Origin: JANXQE01 sp035651635
GTDB lineage: Bacteria; Verrucomicrobiota; Verrucomicrobiia; Limisphaerales; UBA8199
NCBI GenBank assembly: GCA_035651635.1
Contig: DASRFK010000230.1
Span: 1 to 18,106, forward strand
Reading direction: 5' to 3'
DNA length: 18,106 bases
Part shown: positions 1 to 5,818 of the stretch, piece after piece
Layout of the letters: each line of letters begins with the position of its first letter
How positions within the stretch are numbered: position 1 is the stretch's first letter
Position numbers and translations under genes: made by a program
Notes under the pieces: generated by a model
Told to the model about the DNA's origin: nothing
Databases searched by the model: none
Seen by the model: only the letters and a program-made list of their open reading frames with translations

Positions 1-126
1 TTCGCCATAGCGCCGACGGATATGCCCGGTAACGAGCATTCCGCCCAGCGCTTTCAGCGCCTTAAGGTGGGGAATCTGAAATTTTCAAAAGGGACCCCCA
101 TTTCGACCCGTGGGGGTCCCTTTTGA
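1..126. mobile_element. Possible insertion-sequence end remnant
   Basis: The first 126 bases carry no recognisable gene. They end in a perfect 14-bp inverted repeat (AAAAGGGACCCCCA at 87-100, TGGGGGTCCCTTTT at 111-124, 10-base loop). Integrase-coding sequence would be expected here, because the recombinase fragment that follows begins abruptly after a TGA at 135-137. AAAAGGGACC-type sequences occur at or near the ends of some IS21-family elements, so this may be an IS end that displaced the 5' part of the integrase. The IS family is recalled from memory, not demonstrated. A simple bidirectional terminator hairpin is the main alternative. Confidence 0.25.
87..124. repeat. Perfect 14-bp inverted repeat with 10-base loop
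   Basis: The arms at 87-100 and 111-124 are exactly complementary and the loop is TTTCGACCCG. The arms begin with AAAA and end with TTTT, so the structure could work as a rho-independent terminator on either strand. It could also be the end of a transposable element. It lies 11 bases before the TGA that precedes the integrase fragment. Confidence 0.6.
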
Positions 127-137
127 CCGTCCGATGA

Positions 138-356
138 CACCAGCTTCACCGCAGGACATTCCACGCCTTGCGCCATAGCTTTACAAGCGCACTGGCAAAC
201 GCAGGCGTATCACCCGAATTGCGAATGAAATTGACTGGCCACACGAGCGAAGCAGTCCACCGGGGATATACTCACCACGAAATGGAAACCTTACGCTCGG
301 CTCTGAAAAAACTCCCAAAAGCGCAACTGCCGAAGCCACCTAAGAAACAACCATAA
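138..356 (+). pseudogene. Tyrosine recombinase (integrase) C-terminal fragment
   Basis: This reading frame opens after a TGA at 135-137 and encodes only the last ~72 residues of a tyrosine recombinase, against roughly 300-400 for a full phage-type integrase. It keeps the distal catalytic boxes: HALRHSF (HxxR box with the catalytic Arg), LTGHTSEAVHRGYTHHE (GH box histidine and the YTH tyrosine nucleophile). The core-binding domain and first catalytic Arg are missing, and the preceding sequence is unrelated and hairpin-forming. The gene is therefore truncated and probably inactive by itself. In an intact element the enzyme would catalyse site-specific integration and excision. Its place at one edge of the accessory region, with a tRNA gene at the other edge, fits an integrated element. 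A TTG at 168 could start a 62-aa peptide, which I do not consider a real gene. Confidence 0.85.
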
Positions 357-366
357 ACAAGTTTAT
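353..366. repeat. Palindrome ATAAAC-AA-GTTTAT (element junction motif A)
   Basis: A perfect 6-bp inverted repeat with a 2-base centre. Its TAA at 354-356 is the stop codon of the integrase fragment. The core TAAACAAGTTTA matches four other gene-junction sites in this element (2227-2238, 4096-4107, 7923-7934 and the imperfect 6753-6764), giving the consensus TAAAYNNGTTTA. Confidence 0.5.
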
Positions 367-371
367 ACTTG

Positions 372-399
372 ATCAAATCGGTTGGAAGGCGAATTTGAT
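372..399. promoter_or_regulatory. Inverted repeat around the DUF1737 ribosome-binding site
   Basis: ATCAAAT (372-378) and ATTTGAT (393-399) form a perfect 7-bp inverted repeat with a 14-base spacer. The spacer contains the only purine-rich Shine-Dalgarno candidate (GGAAGG, 384-389), and the repeat ends two bases before the ATG at 402. It could be an operator or a hairpin that affects ribosome access. No function is shown. Confidence 0.3.
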
Positions 400-401
400 A
401 C

Positions 402-611
402 ATGAAAGCGATTGTTGACTATATCACAGTGACAGGGCCAAACCCTGGAGCCTTGGACACGCACGTAAAAATCAAGTTAGGCGAAGGCTGGAAGCTTTAC
501 GGGGATCCCTATTTCGGCTCTTGGGAAAAAGGCGGCGCAGGAAGCATTGTAAAAACGGAAGTCACTCGCGGTTTTTACCAGGCAATGATTAAGGAAGGCC
601 ACACGGATTAA
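402..611 (+). CDS. DUF1737-family small protein
   Basis: A 69-residue protein that matches the DUF1737 pattern: an N-terminal beta strand (YITVTGPNP), an amphipathic helix leading to LGEGWKLYGDPYFGSW, and the terminal Y/F-YQAMIKEG segment. Members are short cytoplasmic proteins found in many bacteria and phages, and no biochemical activity is established for them. The start at 402 is supported by GGAAGG about 12 bases upstream. The gene stands alone on the plus strand between the integrase fragment and convergent minus-strand genes. It probably belongs to the cargo of the accessory element. Confidence 0.8.
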   Translation: MKAIVDYITVTGPNPGALDTHVKIKLGEGWKLYGDPYFGSWEKGGAGSIVKTEVTRGFYQAMIKEGHTD

Positions 612-641
612 AGACCCTTTTTGCAAGCGGGTTCTGTATCT

Positions 642-998
642 TTACCTATGAAAGACAGAGAACTTTGCGACGGCAGCATTATCACCCCCGTAGAACACCT
701 CAAGACGAAGGTTTCCGTTAGTTGCAGTGGTGAGAATGGGAGTAAGCGCATTTTCAATCGTCCAAGTTTCACCAGCGGCAATGGTGTTTTGAAATGCACC
801 CCCGGCTCCAAGGTAGTAAGCTGAGGGATAGTTAGTGTCAGATGGAGTGAACTGAAACCATTCCGCAGATGGCTGCATTTCACATCCAGCCGAACAGTAA
901 ATCCTGACAGAGATAGGCTCCGTCCGCTTATTTCCCCCATTTTTCAGGAAGAGTGGGGCCGAGATTTGCACCCGGACCAATTTCAAACCTTTTGCCAT
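642..998 (-). CDS. Hypothetical protein, beta-rich C-terminal region, overlapping the upstream gene
   Basis: This 118-residue frame starts at an ATG at 998, inside the 3' end of the 1356-928 gene and in its +1 frame, so the two overlap by 71 bases. The part beyond the overlap looks genuinely protein-like: beta-strand-forming, with aromatic residues (SAEWFQF, YYLGAG, ETWTIEN, LRLEVFYGG, VAKFSVF). This resembles a small beta-sandwich or virion-type domain. The first ~28 residues simply share DNA with the upstream gene and may not be the real N-terminus. Two readings are possible: an independent, translationally coupled gene, or the C-terminal domain of the upstream membrane protein reached by a +1 frameshift near 928-935. 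No family was recognised. Confidence 0.55.
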   Translation of the reverse strand: MAKGLKLVRVQISAPLFLKNGGNKRTEPISVRIYCSAGCEMQPSAEWFQFTPSDTNYPSAYYLGAGGAFQNTIAAGETWTIENALTPILTTATNGNLRLEVFYGGDNAAVAKFSVFHR

Positions 999-1356
999 CC
1001 AGTGCTATCTGGCCCTTCATCAAAATATCCATATCAGGCTTTTTAAGAAATTCCCCGCTAAGCCGGTCAAATCGAGTGTTCATCCTAGTTATGGAGTCGT
1101 CAACTTGGCGTTCCATCCTTTGCGTAGCAGCCTGCGATTCATTTTTCGACAGGACACCCATAGCAGTTATGCTGATGCTCACTACAACTAAGATGAAACC
1201 AACCACAGTAAAGATCCAAGTGATTACCTGAGTGTGCCGGGTCAACAAGTGATTCTCTAACTGCACCTGAGAATGTTTCAGTTCCTTGATCTGGCGCTCA
1301 ATATCTGAAAGTTGGCTGGTCTGAATGATTTTTGATGGATCGTCAGGCTTGTTCAT
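928..1356 (-). CDS. Small single-pass membrane protein with flanking coiled coil
   Basis: The likely start is the ATG at 1356, giving 142 residues beginning MNKPDDPSK. The same frame runs open to 1608, but the extra residues are basic and low in protein character, and they run through a palindromic regulatory-looking region. Residues ~15-40 form a charged helix (LSDIERQIKELKHSQVQLEN). Residues ~43-65 are a transmembrane segment (VITWIFTVVGFILVVVSISI). Residues ~72-105 form a second amphipathic helix. The tail contains a short motif (ALDGKRFEIGPGANLG). The layout resembles small phage-encoded membrane-anchored proteins. The stop at 928-930 overlaps the next frame (642-998). No Shine-Dalgarno sequence is evident. 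Confidence 0.65.
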   Translation of the reverse strand: MNKPDDPSKIIQTSQLSDIERQIKELKHSQVQLENHLLTRHTQVITWIFTVVGFILVVVSISITAMGVLSKNESQAATQRMERQVDDSITRMNTRFDRLSGEFLKKPDMDILMKGQIALDGKRFEIGPGANLGPTLPEKWGK

Positions 1357-1608
1357 CAAGAACGAGCTTAGCAACAATCGAAAGCATCTGTCGAGTGAGC
1401 TATACACGTATAAGCTATACTCGTATAGCTCGTAAAGAAGATTAATTCCAGATTTGGGATACTCCGCGATAATATTTTCAAGCCGCTCGGGAAAGCGGCA
1501 AGGCTTGAAGCGGAAAAATGGCCACCGGCGCCCGCTAAAAGCCTTAACTGAAAGCGAACGCGCACGATGCTTCAACATCGGGTGGCCATTAGTAGAAAGC
1601 CTTAACAT
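1357..1608. other. Divergent intergenic region with operator-like and structured repeats
   Basis: This 252-bp gap separates the minus-strand gene starting at 1356 from the plus-strand gene starting at 1609. It holds a tandem 15-bp operator-like repeat (1398-1430). It also holds an inverted repeat AATGGCCACC (1517-1526) / GGTGGCCATT (1581-1590) and a direct repeat AAAGCCTTAAC (1538-1548 and 1596-1606), with the complementary AAGGCTT at 1500-1506. The last group lies just before the plus-strand start, so it would form the 5' leader of that transcript. Confidence 0.45.
1398..1430. promoter_or_regulatory. Tandem operator-like palindromes
   Basis: Two direct 15-bp copies of AGCTATACNCGTATA lie at 1398-1412 and 1413-1427, followed by GCT. 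The second copy is a perfect palindrome, AGCTATAC-TC-GTATAGCT (1413-1430); the first is nearly so. Two dyads 15 bp apart between divergent genes are typical of a site bound cooperatively by a repressor. The regulator is unknown; the element encodes two HTH proteins. Confidence 0.5.
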
Positions 1609-1917
1609 ATGCAGAGCAAACAGTCAAAGAGGAAATCTCACCGTGTTCACCGCCTCCGAACGGTCGACGATGTCGCCAGGAGACTCAATCGGTTTACCAT
1701 GGAAAGGTTTCTTGCAACGTTCGAAAAGGTATCGAAACGCAGGCTCTGGAAGCTGGCCGTGGAGTTCGCCGACGAGATCGAGGAAGGACTTCGCTTCGCA
1801 TCAATGAGGGCGGCTGCGAGTGCTCGCGCCGCCCTCAGCGAGTCAGAGAAGCTCTACTGCGAGCTTGAGGGCATTGATCCAGAGGACTTCGCAGCCAGGA
1901 AAGGGGGCGCACAGTGA
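1609..1917 (+). CDS. Hypothetical helical protein
   Basis: A 102-residue, mostly helical and charged protein. It has a basic N-terminus (SKQSKRKSHRVHRLR), an amphipathic centre (VDDVARRLNRFTMERFLATFEKVSKRR), an acidic helix (LAVEFADEIEEGL) and an Ala/Arg-rich stretch. No catalytic motif or known family was recognised. Its stop overlaps the GTG of the next gene (GTGA, 1914-1917), so the two are probably translated together. With the following gene it forms a two-gene plus-strand unit that ends in a clear terminator, opposite to most of the element. That placement suggests independent control, such as an immunity or lysogenic-state cassette, but this is only inference. A longer overlapping frame from 1454 is a shadow. 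Confidence 0.65.
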   Translation: MQSKQSKRKSHRVHRLRTVDDVARRLNRFTMERFLATFEKVSKRRLWKLAVEFADEIEEGLRFASMRAAASARAALSESEKLYCELEGIDPEDFAARKGGAQ

Positions 1918-2165
1918 GAAAGCCCGCCAAGCCCCTTACAGAGGTAATCCACTTCGACAGCCGCTTTTGGCCCGATGACGCGCCAGACACCCTTTTCCGG
2001 CGCAACGGCGCCCTATATATCGGGCGGTCCGATGGAGGAAAGGCTGTCAGGATTACACCCTTGAAAGCCGCCGACTGGTTTGTCAATTGCGATGCGCACT
2101 CCGATGCCTGGAACGGGAGCGCGGCCGAGTTTATCGGGATCTTGCGAAAGCACCTGAAGGACTGA
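1914..2165 (+). CDS. Hypothetical protein, second gene of the plus-strand pair
   Basis: An 83-residue protein starting with GTG at 1914 inside the previous stop. The upstream AAAGGGGGCGCACA provides a G-rich ribosome-binding site. The sequence is a compact mixed alpha/beta type (FDSRFWPDDAPDTLFRR, ALYIGRS, AVRITPLKAADWFVN, SAAEFIGILRKHL). It is rich in Trp and Asp and has no signal peptide or membrane segment. I do not recognise a family. The terminator at 2194-2227 lies 29 bases past the stop and marks the end of this transcription unit. Confidence 0.65.
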   Translation: MRKPAKPLTEVIHFDSRFWPDDAPDTLFRRNGALYIGRSDGGKAVRITPLKAADWFVNCDAHSDAWNGSAAEFIGILRKHLKD

Positions 2166-2193
2166 ACCAAATCGAAGTTTTTGACCGGGCCAT

Positions 2194-2227
2194 GCCCTCG
2201 GCGCAAAGCCGGGGGCTTTTTATTGTT
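2194..2227 (+). terminator. Rho-independent terminator of the plus-strand pair
   Basis: GCCCTCGGC (2194-2202), loop GCAAA, and GCCGGGGGC (2208-2216) form a 9-bp stem with one T:G pair. TTTTTATTGTT follows immediately. Position and U-tract fit transcription from the left. Confidence 0.85.
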
Positions 2228-2240
2228 AAACTTGTTTAAC
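2225..2240. repeat. Palindrome GTTAAAC-TT-GTTTAAC (element junction motif B)
   Basis: A perfect 7-bp inverted repeat with a 2-base centre. It includes the TAA stop (read on the minus strand at 2238-2236) of the small membrane protein gene. The core TAAACTTGTTTA belongs to the TAAAYNNGTTTA series found at several gene junctions of this element. Confidence 0.5.
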
Positions 2241-2478
2241 GAGGGTAATGCCGTTCGGATGGATCCACCGTTAGCGAATTGAATGGAGTGAAGACGATCT
2301 GTCCCCACTTATAGTGGCGCGGTTCATTGCCACAAGCAATCGTGATGCTCCAGACAACCAGCAGTTTGAACCAGACGATCAGATAGATCGGAATGAACGC
2401 CAGAAAAAACGCGAGCATGACGAAGAGTGTAAGAACCGGCCCGTAGCGGCCTTTCGTAACTGGAATCGTGATTTTCAT
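2236..2478 (-). CDS. Small integral membrane protein
   Basis: An 80-residue protein with a short basic N-terminus (MKITIPVTKGRYG), then about 38 nearly uninterrupted hydrophobic residues (positions ~14-50: VLTLFVMLAFFLAFIPIYLI, WFKLLVVWSITIACG). This is enough for two transmembrane passes split at the central Pro/Trp-Phe-Lys. A polar 30-residue tail follows. It lies 15 bases after the stop of the tape-measure-like gene in the same direction, behind an A-rich leader (CCAAAACCCTAATG) instead of a Shine-Dalgarno sequence. Small two-helix membrane proteins in this position of phage operons are sometimes holins, but nothing in the sequence proves that. Confidence 0.7.
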   Translation of the reverse strand: MKITIPVTKGRYGPVLTLFVMLAFFLAFIPIYLIVWFKLLVVWSITIACGNEPRHYKWGQIVFTPFNSLTVDPSERHYPR

Positions 2479-2493
2479 TAGGGTTTTGGCTTT

Positions 2494-4092
2494 TCAGGTG
2501 GGCTGTTCTGTTGCCGGCGATGACTTGCTTCCGCTATCGGCGCCGACTACCTGCATCGCGCCGCCTTTGATCGCGCTGGCAATGCTGGTTATCGCCTGCT
2601 GGATTTGCTTGTCGTTGCCCGCCGATGCGGCGCCATGGCCAAGCATAGGATTAAACTGAGGAGCGCCTTTGAACATGTCGGAAACTCGGCCTCCGAAAAT
2701 CTCTTCGACGCCTTTCACATGCGTAGGAGCTGGCCATTCCAGGCGCCCGCCGTGCTGCCAATTCGGCTCCATAGCACCGGCTGGGACATCGTAGCCTTTG
2801 AGTTCCTTGCGCATCGCTTCGGCGCCGTTGACATCGCCCATTGATAGTCGCGATCTTATGCCGTCATTTAAAGACTTCATTCTCCTTGCCATATTGCCAA
2901 GTGGTCCTGGCGCTTTCTCGAAGTCACTCTGACTTGGCATGAAGCCCTGAAGCGAAGCGTTTTGCGCCTTGGCTATCTTCGCGTTCATCAACTCATGCTG
3001 CATGCCGATTAGATCGCTTGTAGTAGCTCCAAACACGGAGTCCAGAGTCTTAAATGAGTCGCGAGCCTGATCCATCTTCTTTTTAAGATCATCCAGCTTT
3101 TCTCCGAAGTCATTTACCTGAGCAGCATTTTTGTGATAGGCCTCTGTGTTGCGTTTGACCTCTTCCTCAGCCTCCTTCAATTTATCCTCTAGACCGGGCT
3201 GACCCACCATGCTTGAAGCTTGGTCTTTTATTTTATCCCACGTCGGAAGCCATCTGAGGTTCGCCAGGGCTTTGTCCAAATGGCTCCCAGGCGCTGAATC
3301 TTTGTCCTTTGTTTCCCGCTCTATGTCACCGGGAGAGACTTTACTTGCAGCCAGGGCAATAGCATCGCGACGCGTTATGGATTCATCGAGTCTTCGTTTG
3401 GCCTCTGCCATCGAATCCTGGGCCTTTGGCAAGAGAGCTTGCTCTGGAGCTTCGATAAACGCCGACGTGGCTTTATTGGCCGCGCGGCCGGCCGCATAGG
3501 TCTGTTTGCCTAACTCGGCACGAGTCTTAGTGATAATGTCGAGCTGATTTTGGGCGGACTTCACATCCAAGGCGAGACCCTGCTCTTTTGTAACAACCCC
3601 TCGCTTTTCCAGCTCATGTTGCTCCTTGGCTGCGTCCAACTCCTCGCGCATCTTATTGCTGATCTCGTTGTGAGCTTCGGCATCTCGTTTTAGCCAGTCG
3701 TTTTGTTCAGCGCGAAGATCTTTGATTTTCTTAGCAATCTCCAACTGTCGGATGTAGGGGTCCGATGAGGTAGCCCGCATGTTTTCGAGTGAACGCGCGT
3801 CCATCTCCTTGTTAATCTCGCCGAGCTTGTCCAAGAAGAATCCAGCGGCAGCGGTAGCGGCAACGAAGATCCCGCCTACGCCACTGAAGGCTGCCTGAAT
3901 TACCGTGCCGACTATGGGGATTTGGCCTGCAAGTTCGTGGATTGTCTTATGGAACTCCCGGGCTCCGTTACCGATGTGAACGAAACCGGAGTGACCTTCT
4001 CGGGCAAACTCCTCAATGTCGCGCTTGGCTTTGCCTAACACAGACGTGTTTAGGTTAAGCTCCGCTGAAATCTGTTCTCTGTGCACTGACAT
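2494..4092 (-). CDS. Tape-measure-like coiled-coil protein
   Basis: A 532-residue protein. The N-terminal ~55 residues are amphipathic (AELNLNTSVLGKAKRDIEEF, AREFHKTIHELAGQ). Residues ~57-87 form a Gly/Ala-rich hydrophobic stretch (IPIVGTVIQAAFSGVGGIF..AAAGFFLDKLGEINKEM). Long charged coiled-coil segments follow (~95-230 and ~290-350, for example KLKEAEEEVKRNTEAYHKNA and EKLDDLKKKMDQARDSF). The C-terminus is Gly/Pro-rich with a last helix (KQIQQAITSIASAIKGGAMQ). A hydrophobic N-terminal patch followed by long helices is the usual look of phage tail tape-measure proteins, though most are longer. The start ATG at 4092 is preceded by the junction motif TAAATAAGTTTA. No other tail gene is visible, so the role is inferred from architecture only. 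An alternative is a membrane-inserting or secreted helical protein. Confidence 0.65.
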   Translation of the reverse strand: MSVHREQISAELNLNTSVLGKAKRDIEEFAREGHSGFVHIGNGAREFHKTIHELAGQIPIVGTVIQAAFSGVGGIFVAATAAAGFFLDKLGEINKEMDARSLENMRATSSDPYIRQLEIAKKIKDLRAEQNDWLKRDAEAHNEISNKMREELDAAKEQHELEKRGVVTKEQGLALDVKSAQNQLDIITKTRAELGKQTYAAGRAANKATSAFIEAPEQALLPKAQDSMAEAKRRLDESITRRDAIALAASKVSPGDIERETKDKDSAPGSHLDKALANLRWLPTWDKIKDQASSMVGQPGLEDKLKEAEEEVKRNTEAYHKNAAQVNDFGEKLDDLKKKMDQARDSFKTLDSVFGATTSDLIGMQHELMNAKIAKAQNASLQGFMPSQSDFEKAPGPLGNMARRMKSLNDGIRSRLSMGDVNGAEAMRKELKGYDVPAGAMEPNWQHGGRLEWPAPTHVKGVEEIFGGRVSDMFKGAPQFNPMLGHGAASAGNDKQIQQAITSIASAIKGGAMQVVGADSGSKSSPATEQPT

Positions 4093-4095
4093 AAA

Positions 4096-4107
4096 TAAAT
4101 AAGTTTA
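4096..4107. repeat. TAAATAAGTTTA junction motif (E)
   Basis: The motif lies between two minus-strand genes. It covers the stop codon of the basic zinc-finger gene (4107-4105) and ends three bases before the start ATG at 4092. Read on the minus strand it continues the sequence CAACCTTAAACTTATTTA, similar to CAACCTAAAACCAGTTTA upstream of the 6742 gene. Confidence 0.4.
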
Positions 4108-4395
4108 AGGTTGATGGAGTGGGACAGAACGGCGCCGGCTTTGATACGCATTCGCGGCAGCAAGCAGGCGACGACGGTTCGCCCGGTAATAGGCGCGAGC
4201 GTAGGCGCGAATCTTCACACGTTGCCGCTTGGTGATTTTTGAGCGTCGTTTTTTTCGCCTGGCACTGACTAAATCCCGGTTGCGCCAATAGTATTTCACG
4301 CACGATTTGCGGTTGCAGACGTGGCAATCGGGTCCGCGCTTCCGAGTCCCACATTTCCCGCATCGCTTAGCGCGTTTTCCAGAGGTTTTAGTCAT
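4105..4395 (-). CDS. Highly basic zinc-finger protein, probable nucleic-acid binding
   Basis: The preferred start is the ATG at 4395 (GAGAG five bases upstream), giving 96 residues; a TTG at 4410 would add five. Residues ~11-35 hold a CxxC...CxxC pattern (CGKCGTRKRGPDCHVCNRKSC), a likely zinc knuckle. The rest is Arg/Lys-rich with two related segments, YYWRNRDLVSARRKKRRS and YYRANRRRLLAAANAYQSRR. These recall the Y-x-x-N-x-x-repeat helices that follow zinc fingers in many phage HNH-associated proteins. No HNH catalytic motif is present, so DNA or RNA binding is the most that can be inferred. It lies 12 bases upstream of the tape-measure-like gene. Confidence 0.7.
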   Translation of the reverse strand: MTKTSGKRAKRCGKCGTRKRGPDCHVCNRKSCVKYYWRNRDLVSARRKKRRSKITKRQRVKIRAYARAYYRANRRRLLAAANAYQSRRRSVPLHQP

Positions 4396-4758
4396 TTCTC
4401 TCAGGTTCAAAGTGGGACCCTGCTATTTTTTCACCGCTCGTTTACGCATCGGAACGCCGAACCACCGGCTATCGGAGGGCCAAAGCAAAAAGATTCCTTA
4501 CCCCGGGGGGTAGGCAGCCAGGGGGGGTTAGGCCCGGGCGGGACCGGCCAGCGAAACCGGGACCCCACCCGAGCCTTGGGGCGACAACCCCTAACCGACT
4601 CCCCGTAATCGCTCTGGAACTGCGACAGACGAGCCGATGGAACTTTCCGGGGTCAAAGCAGCCCCTACGCGGGCGGGCGCCTAGCCGGGCCAAAGCGCCG
4701 CAGCATGAACAACGGCGAGAAATGCCCAGCTTCCGCATCGCGTAGAGGCTTAAAACGA
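4396..4758 (-). other. GC-rich inter-gene stretch with possible structured RNA
   Basis: This 363-bp gap in the minus-strand series differs from its surroundings by long G and C runs (4501-4510, 4520-4527). It holds a weak reading frame (4469-4762, listed separately) and the fold at 4531-4591. A TACCCC/GGGGTA palindrome at 4500-4513 is followed on the minus strand by AATCTTTTT. That could be a weak attenuator between the upstream and downstream halves of the series. Confidence 0.35.
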
Positions 4759-4762
4759 TCAC
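4469..4762 (-). CDS. Doubtful small ORF, possible zinc-binding peptide
   Basis: A 97-residue frame starting with GTG at 4762, overlapping the stop of the preceding gene as GTGA, which is the coupling style used elsewhere in this operon. The N-terminal half could be real (RKLGISRRCSCCGALARLGA, with a later CFDPGKFHRLVC). The C-terminal half is Gly/Pro/Arg/Leu-rich in the manner of random GC-rich frames, and it overlaps the structured region at 4531-4591. I keep it only because of the start overlap and the Cys pairs; it may be a shadow of an RNA element. Confidence 0.25.
   Translation of the reverse strand: MIVLSLYAMRKLGISRRCSCCGALARLGARPRRGCFDPGKFHRLVCRSSRAITGSRLGVVAPRLGWGPGFAGRSRPGLTPPGCLPPGVRNLFALALR
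4531..4591 (-). ncRNA. Candidate structured RNA element
   Basis: Read on the minus strand, GGCTCGGGTGGG (4575-4564) pairs with CCCGCCCGGGCC (4542-4531) over 12 bp. Two of the pairs are G:U, and these would be A:C mismatches on the plus strand. A CCGG/CCGG hairpin (4560-4557 with 4547-4544) sits inside, and a GGGG-TTGTCG-CCCC hairpin (4591-4578) lies next to it. The asymmetry favours folding of the minus-strand transcript, the same strand as the flanking genes. The high GC content makes chance pairing possible. Confidence 0.35.
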
Positions 4763-5787
4763 AGCGAGATACCGAGCCAGGAAAAGACCTCGATTGCCAC
4801 TTCCGGGTGCGGTAACGCGGGAACTTGGTATGCCATGCGCATCCCGGCCACCCTGGTCAAAAGGTTATAGAAATGCTTCGACACGCTGGTCTGCTCGCGG
4901 GGCAGTTCCCAGCCGGCATAGAAACTGTGCTCCGACTTAAGCACTTCGAGATGGAGCTTGCCCATCAAATCGTAGATCGCGTCGACGGCCTGGTTCACGG
5001 CGGCTGGGACCTGCTCGTAGGCTTGGCGCACTTGGCGAAGAGCATGTGCTCGGAGATTCTGCGCGGATGGTCCAGAGAGCCGATCGATTTCGTCAGCGAT
5101 GATCCGTCGAGCGTCCGGATCGCCCGTAGTCTCGGAAAGTTGGTGCTGGAGCTCTTCCACCCGCTCAGCCGGAAAGATCTCGGAATAGTTATTCAAAAAG
5201 CTCAGGAAGTAGTTCTGACAGACACGAATGCCCCCACGTAGATAGCCGCACGATTCTTCATCCTTCAGAACGAGCCGCCGAGCCAAATCGGGGACAGATT
5301 CAGGGCTCGGCAGTGGAATGGATTCGACCGGGATCGAAAGAGCTTGTTCCAGGCGTGCCAGCGTCTCAGCGCGCCGGTTCGGGAACGTCTTACGATACTC
5401 AGCAGCCATGGCATGGTGATTCGCATCTATCACCGGCCCAGCAGGGGTTTGTTGAAGAGCACTACAGTGTTTGGCAATACGAGCCGCTCTGGCGAAAGCC
5501 TTGTCTCTCAGCTCGACTGTGTTCCTCTGTTCGGGGATGCTATGCGCCAAGGCGCGCGCGGATTGGACAAGCTTCGTTGCCTCTGCCAGATTCGTCGGCA
5601 GCGGCTCATCCTCGCCGGGGATCTCGATATTCGGCGCCGGTTTCTGCGGCCAGGGCGCCTTTGCGAGCTGCTTTGGATCGGCGGTGATGCGAGCCGGATC
5701 GGCTACGGCGGGCTGCTGTGCTGGTTGCGAGGCGGCTTGCATCTGCTCGCCGTCCCATTCGGTGTCATTGACTAGATCGGTTTTCAT
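4759..5787 (-). CDS. Hypothetical 342-residue protein of the phage-like series
   Basis: The start is the ATG at 5787 (MKTDLVNDTEWDG); a TTG 42 bases earlier lies inside the previous gene's stop region and is less likely. The first ~65 residues are low-complexity, Pro/Ala/Gln-rich and acidic (QPAQQPAVADPARITADPKQ). From ~65 on it is helical and charged, with Leu/Ala heptads, Arg-rich stretches and a Cys pair (ESCGYLRGGIRVCQNYF). The C-terminal third has many aromatic residues (KHFYNLLTRVAGMRMAYQVP). There is no signal peptide or membrane segment, and no catalytic motif was recognised. Its position between an exported protein and a tape-measure-like protein would suit a structural or scaffold role, but that is inference. 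Confidence 0.75.
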   Translation of the reverse strand: MKTDLVNDTEWDGEQMQAASQPAQQPAVADPARITADPKQLAKAPWPQKPAPNIEIPGEDEPLPTNLAEATKLVQSARALAHSIPEQRNTVELRDKAFARAARIAKHCSALQQTPAGPVIDANHHAMAAEYRKTFPNRRAETLARLEQALSIPVESIPLPSPESVPDLARRLVLKDEESCGYLRGGIRVCQNYFLSFLNNYSEIFPAERVEELQHQLSETTGDPDARRIIADEIDRLSGPSAQNLRAHALRQVRQAYEQVPAAVNQAVDAIYDLMGKLHLEVLKSEHSFYAGWELPREQTSVSKHFYNLLTRVAGMRMAYQVPALPHPEVAIEVFSWLGISL

Positions 5788-5818
5788 TTTGGTTTCGTGG
5801 ATTTGTTTTTTTACGGAC

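Noticed and set aside
608..940. 110-aa minus-strand frame
   Set aside because: It overlaps the 642-998 frame, which has better protein character; this one is Leu/Ser/Thr-rich without recognisable structure.
2225..2240. Integron attC site suggested by GTTAAAC and GTTTAAC
   Set aside because: The two 7-mers fit GTTRRRY and RYYYAAC but in the reverse order, with only two bases between them and no L-box structure. There is no integron integrase.
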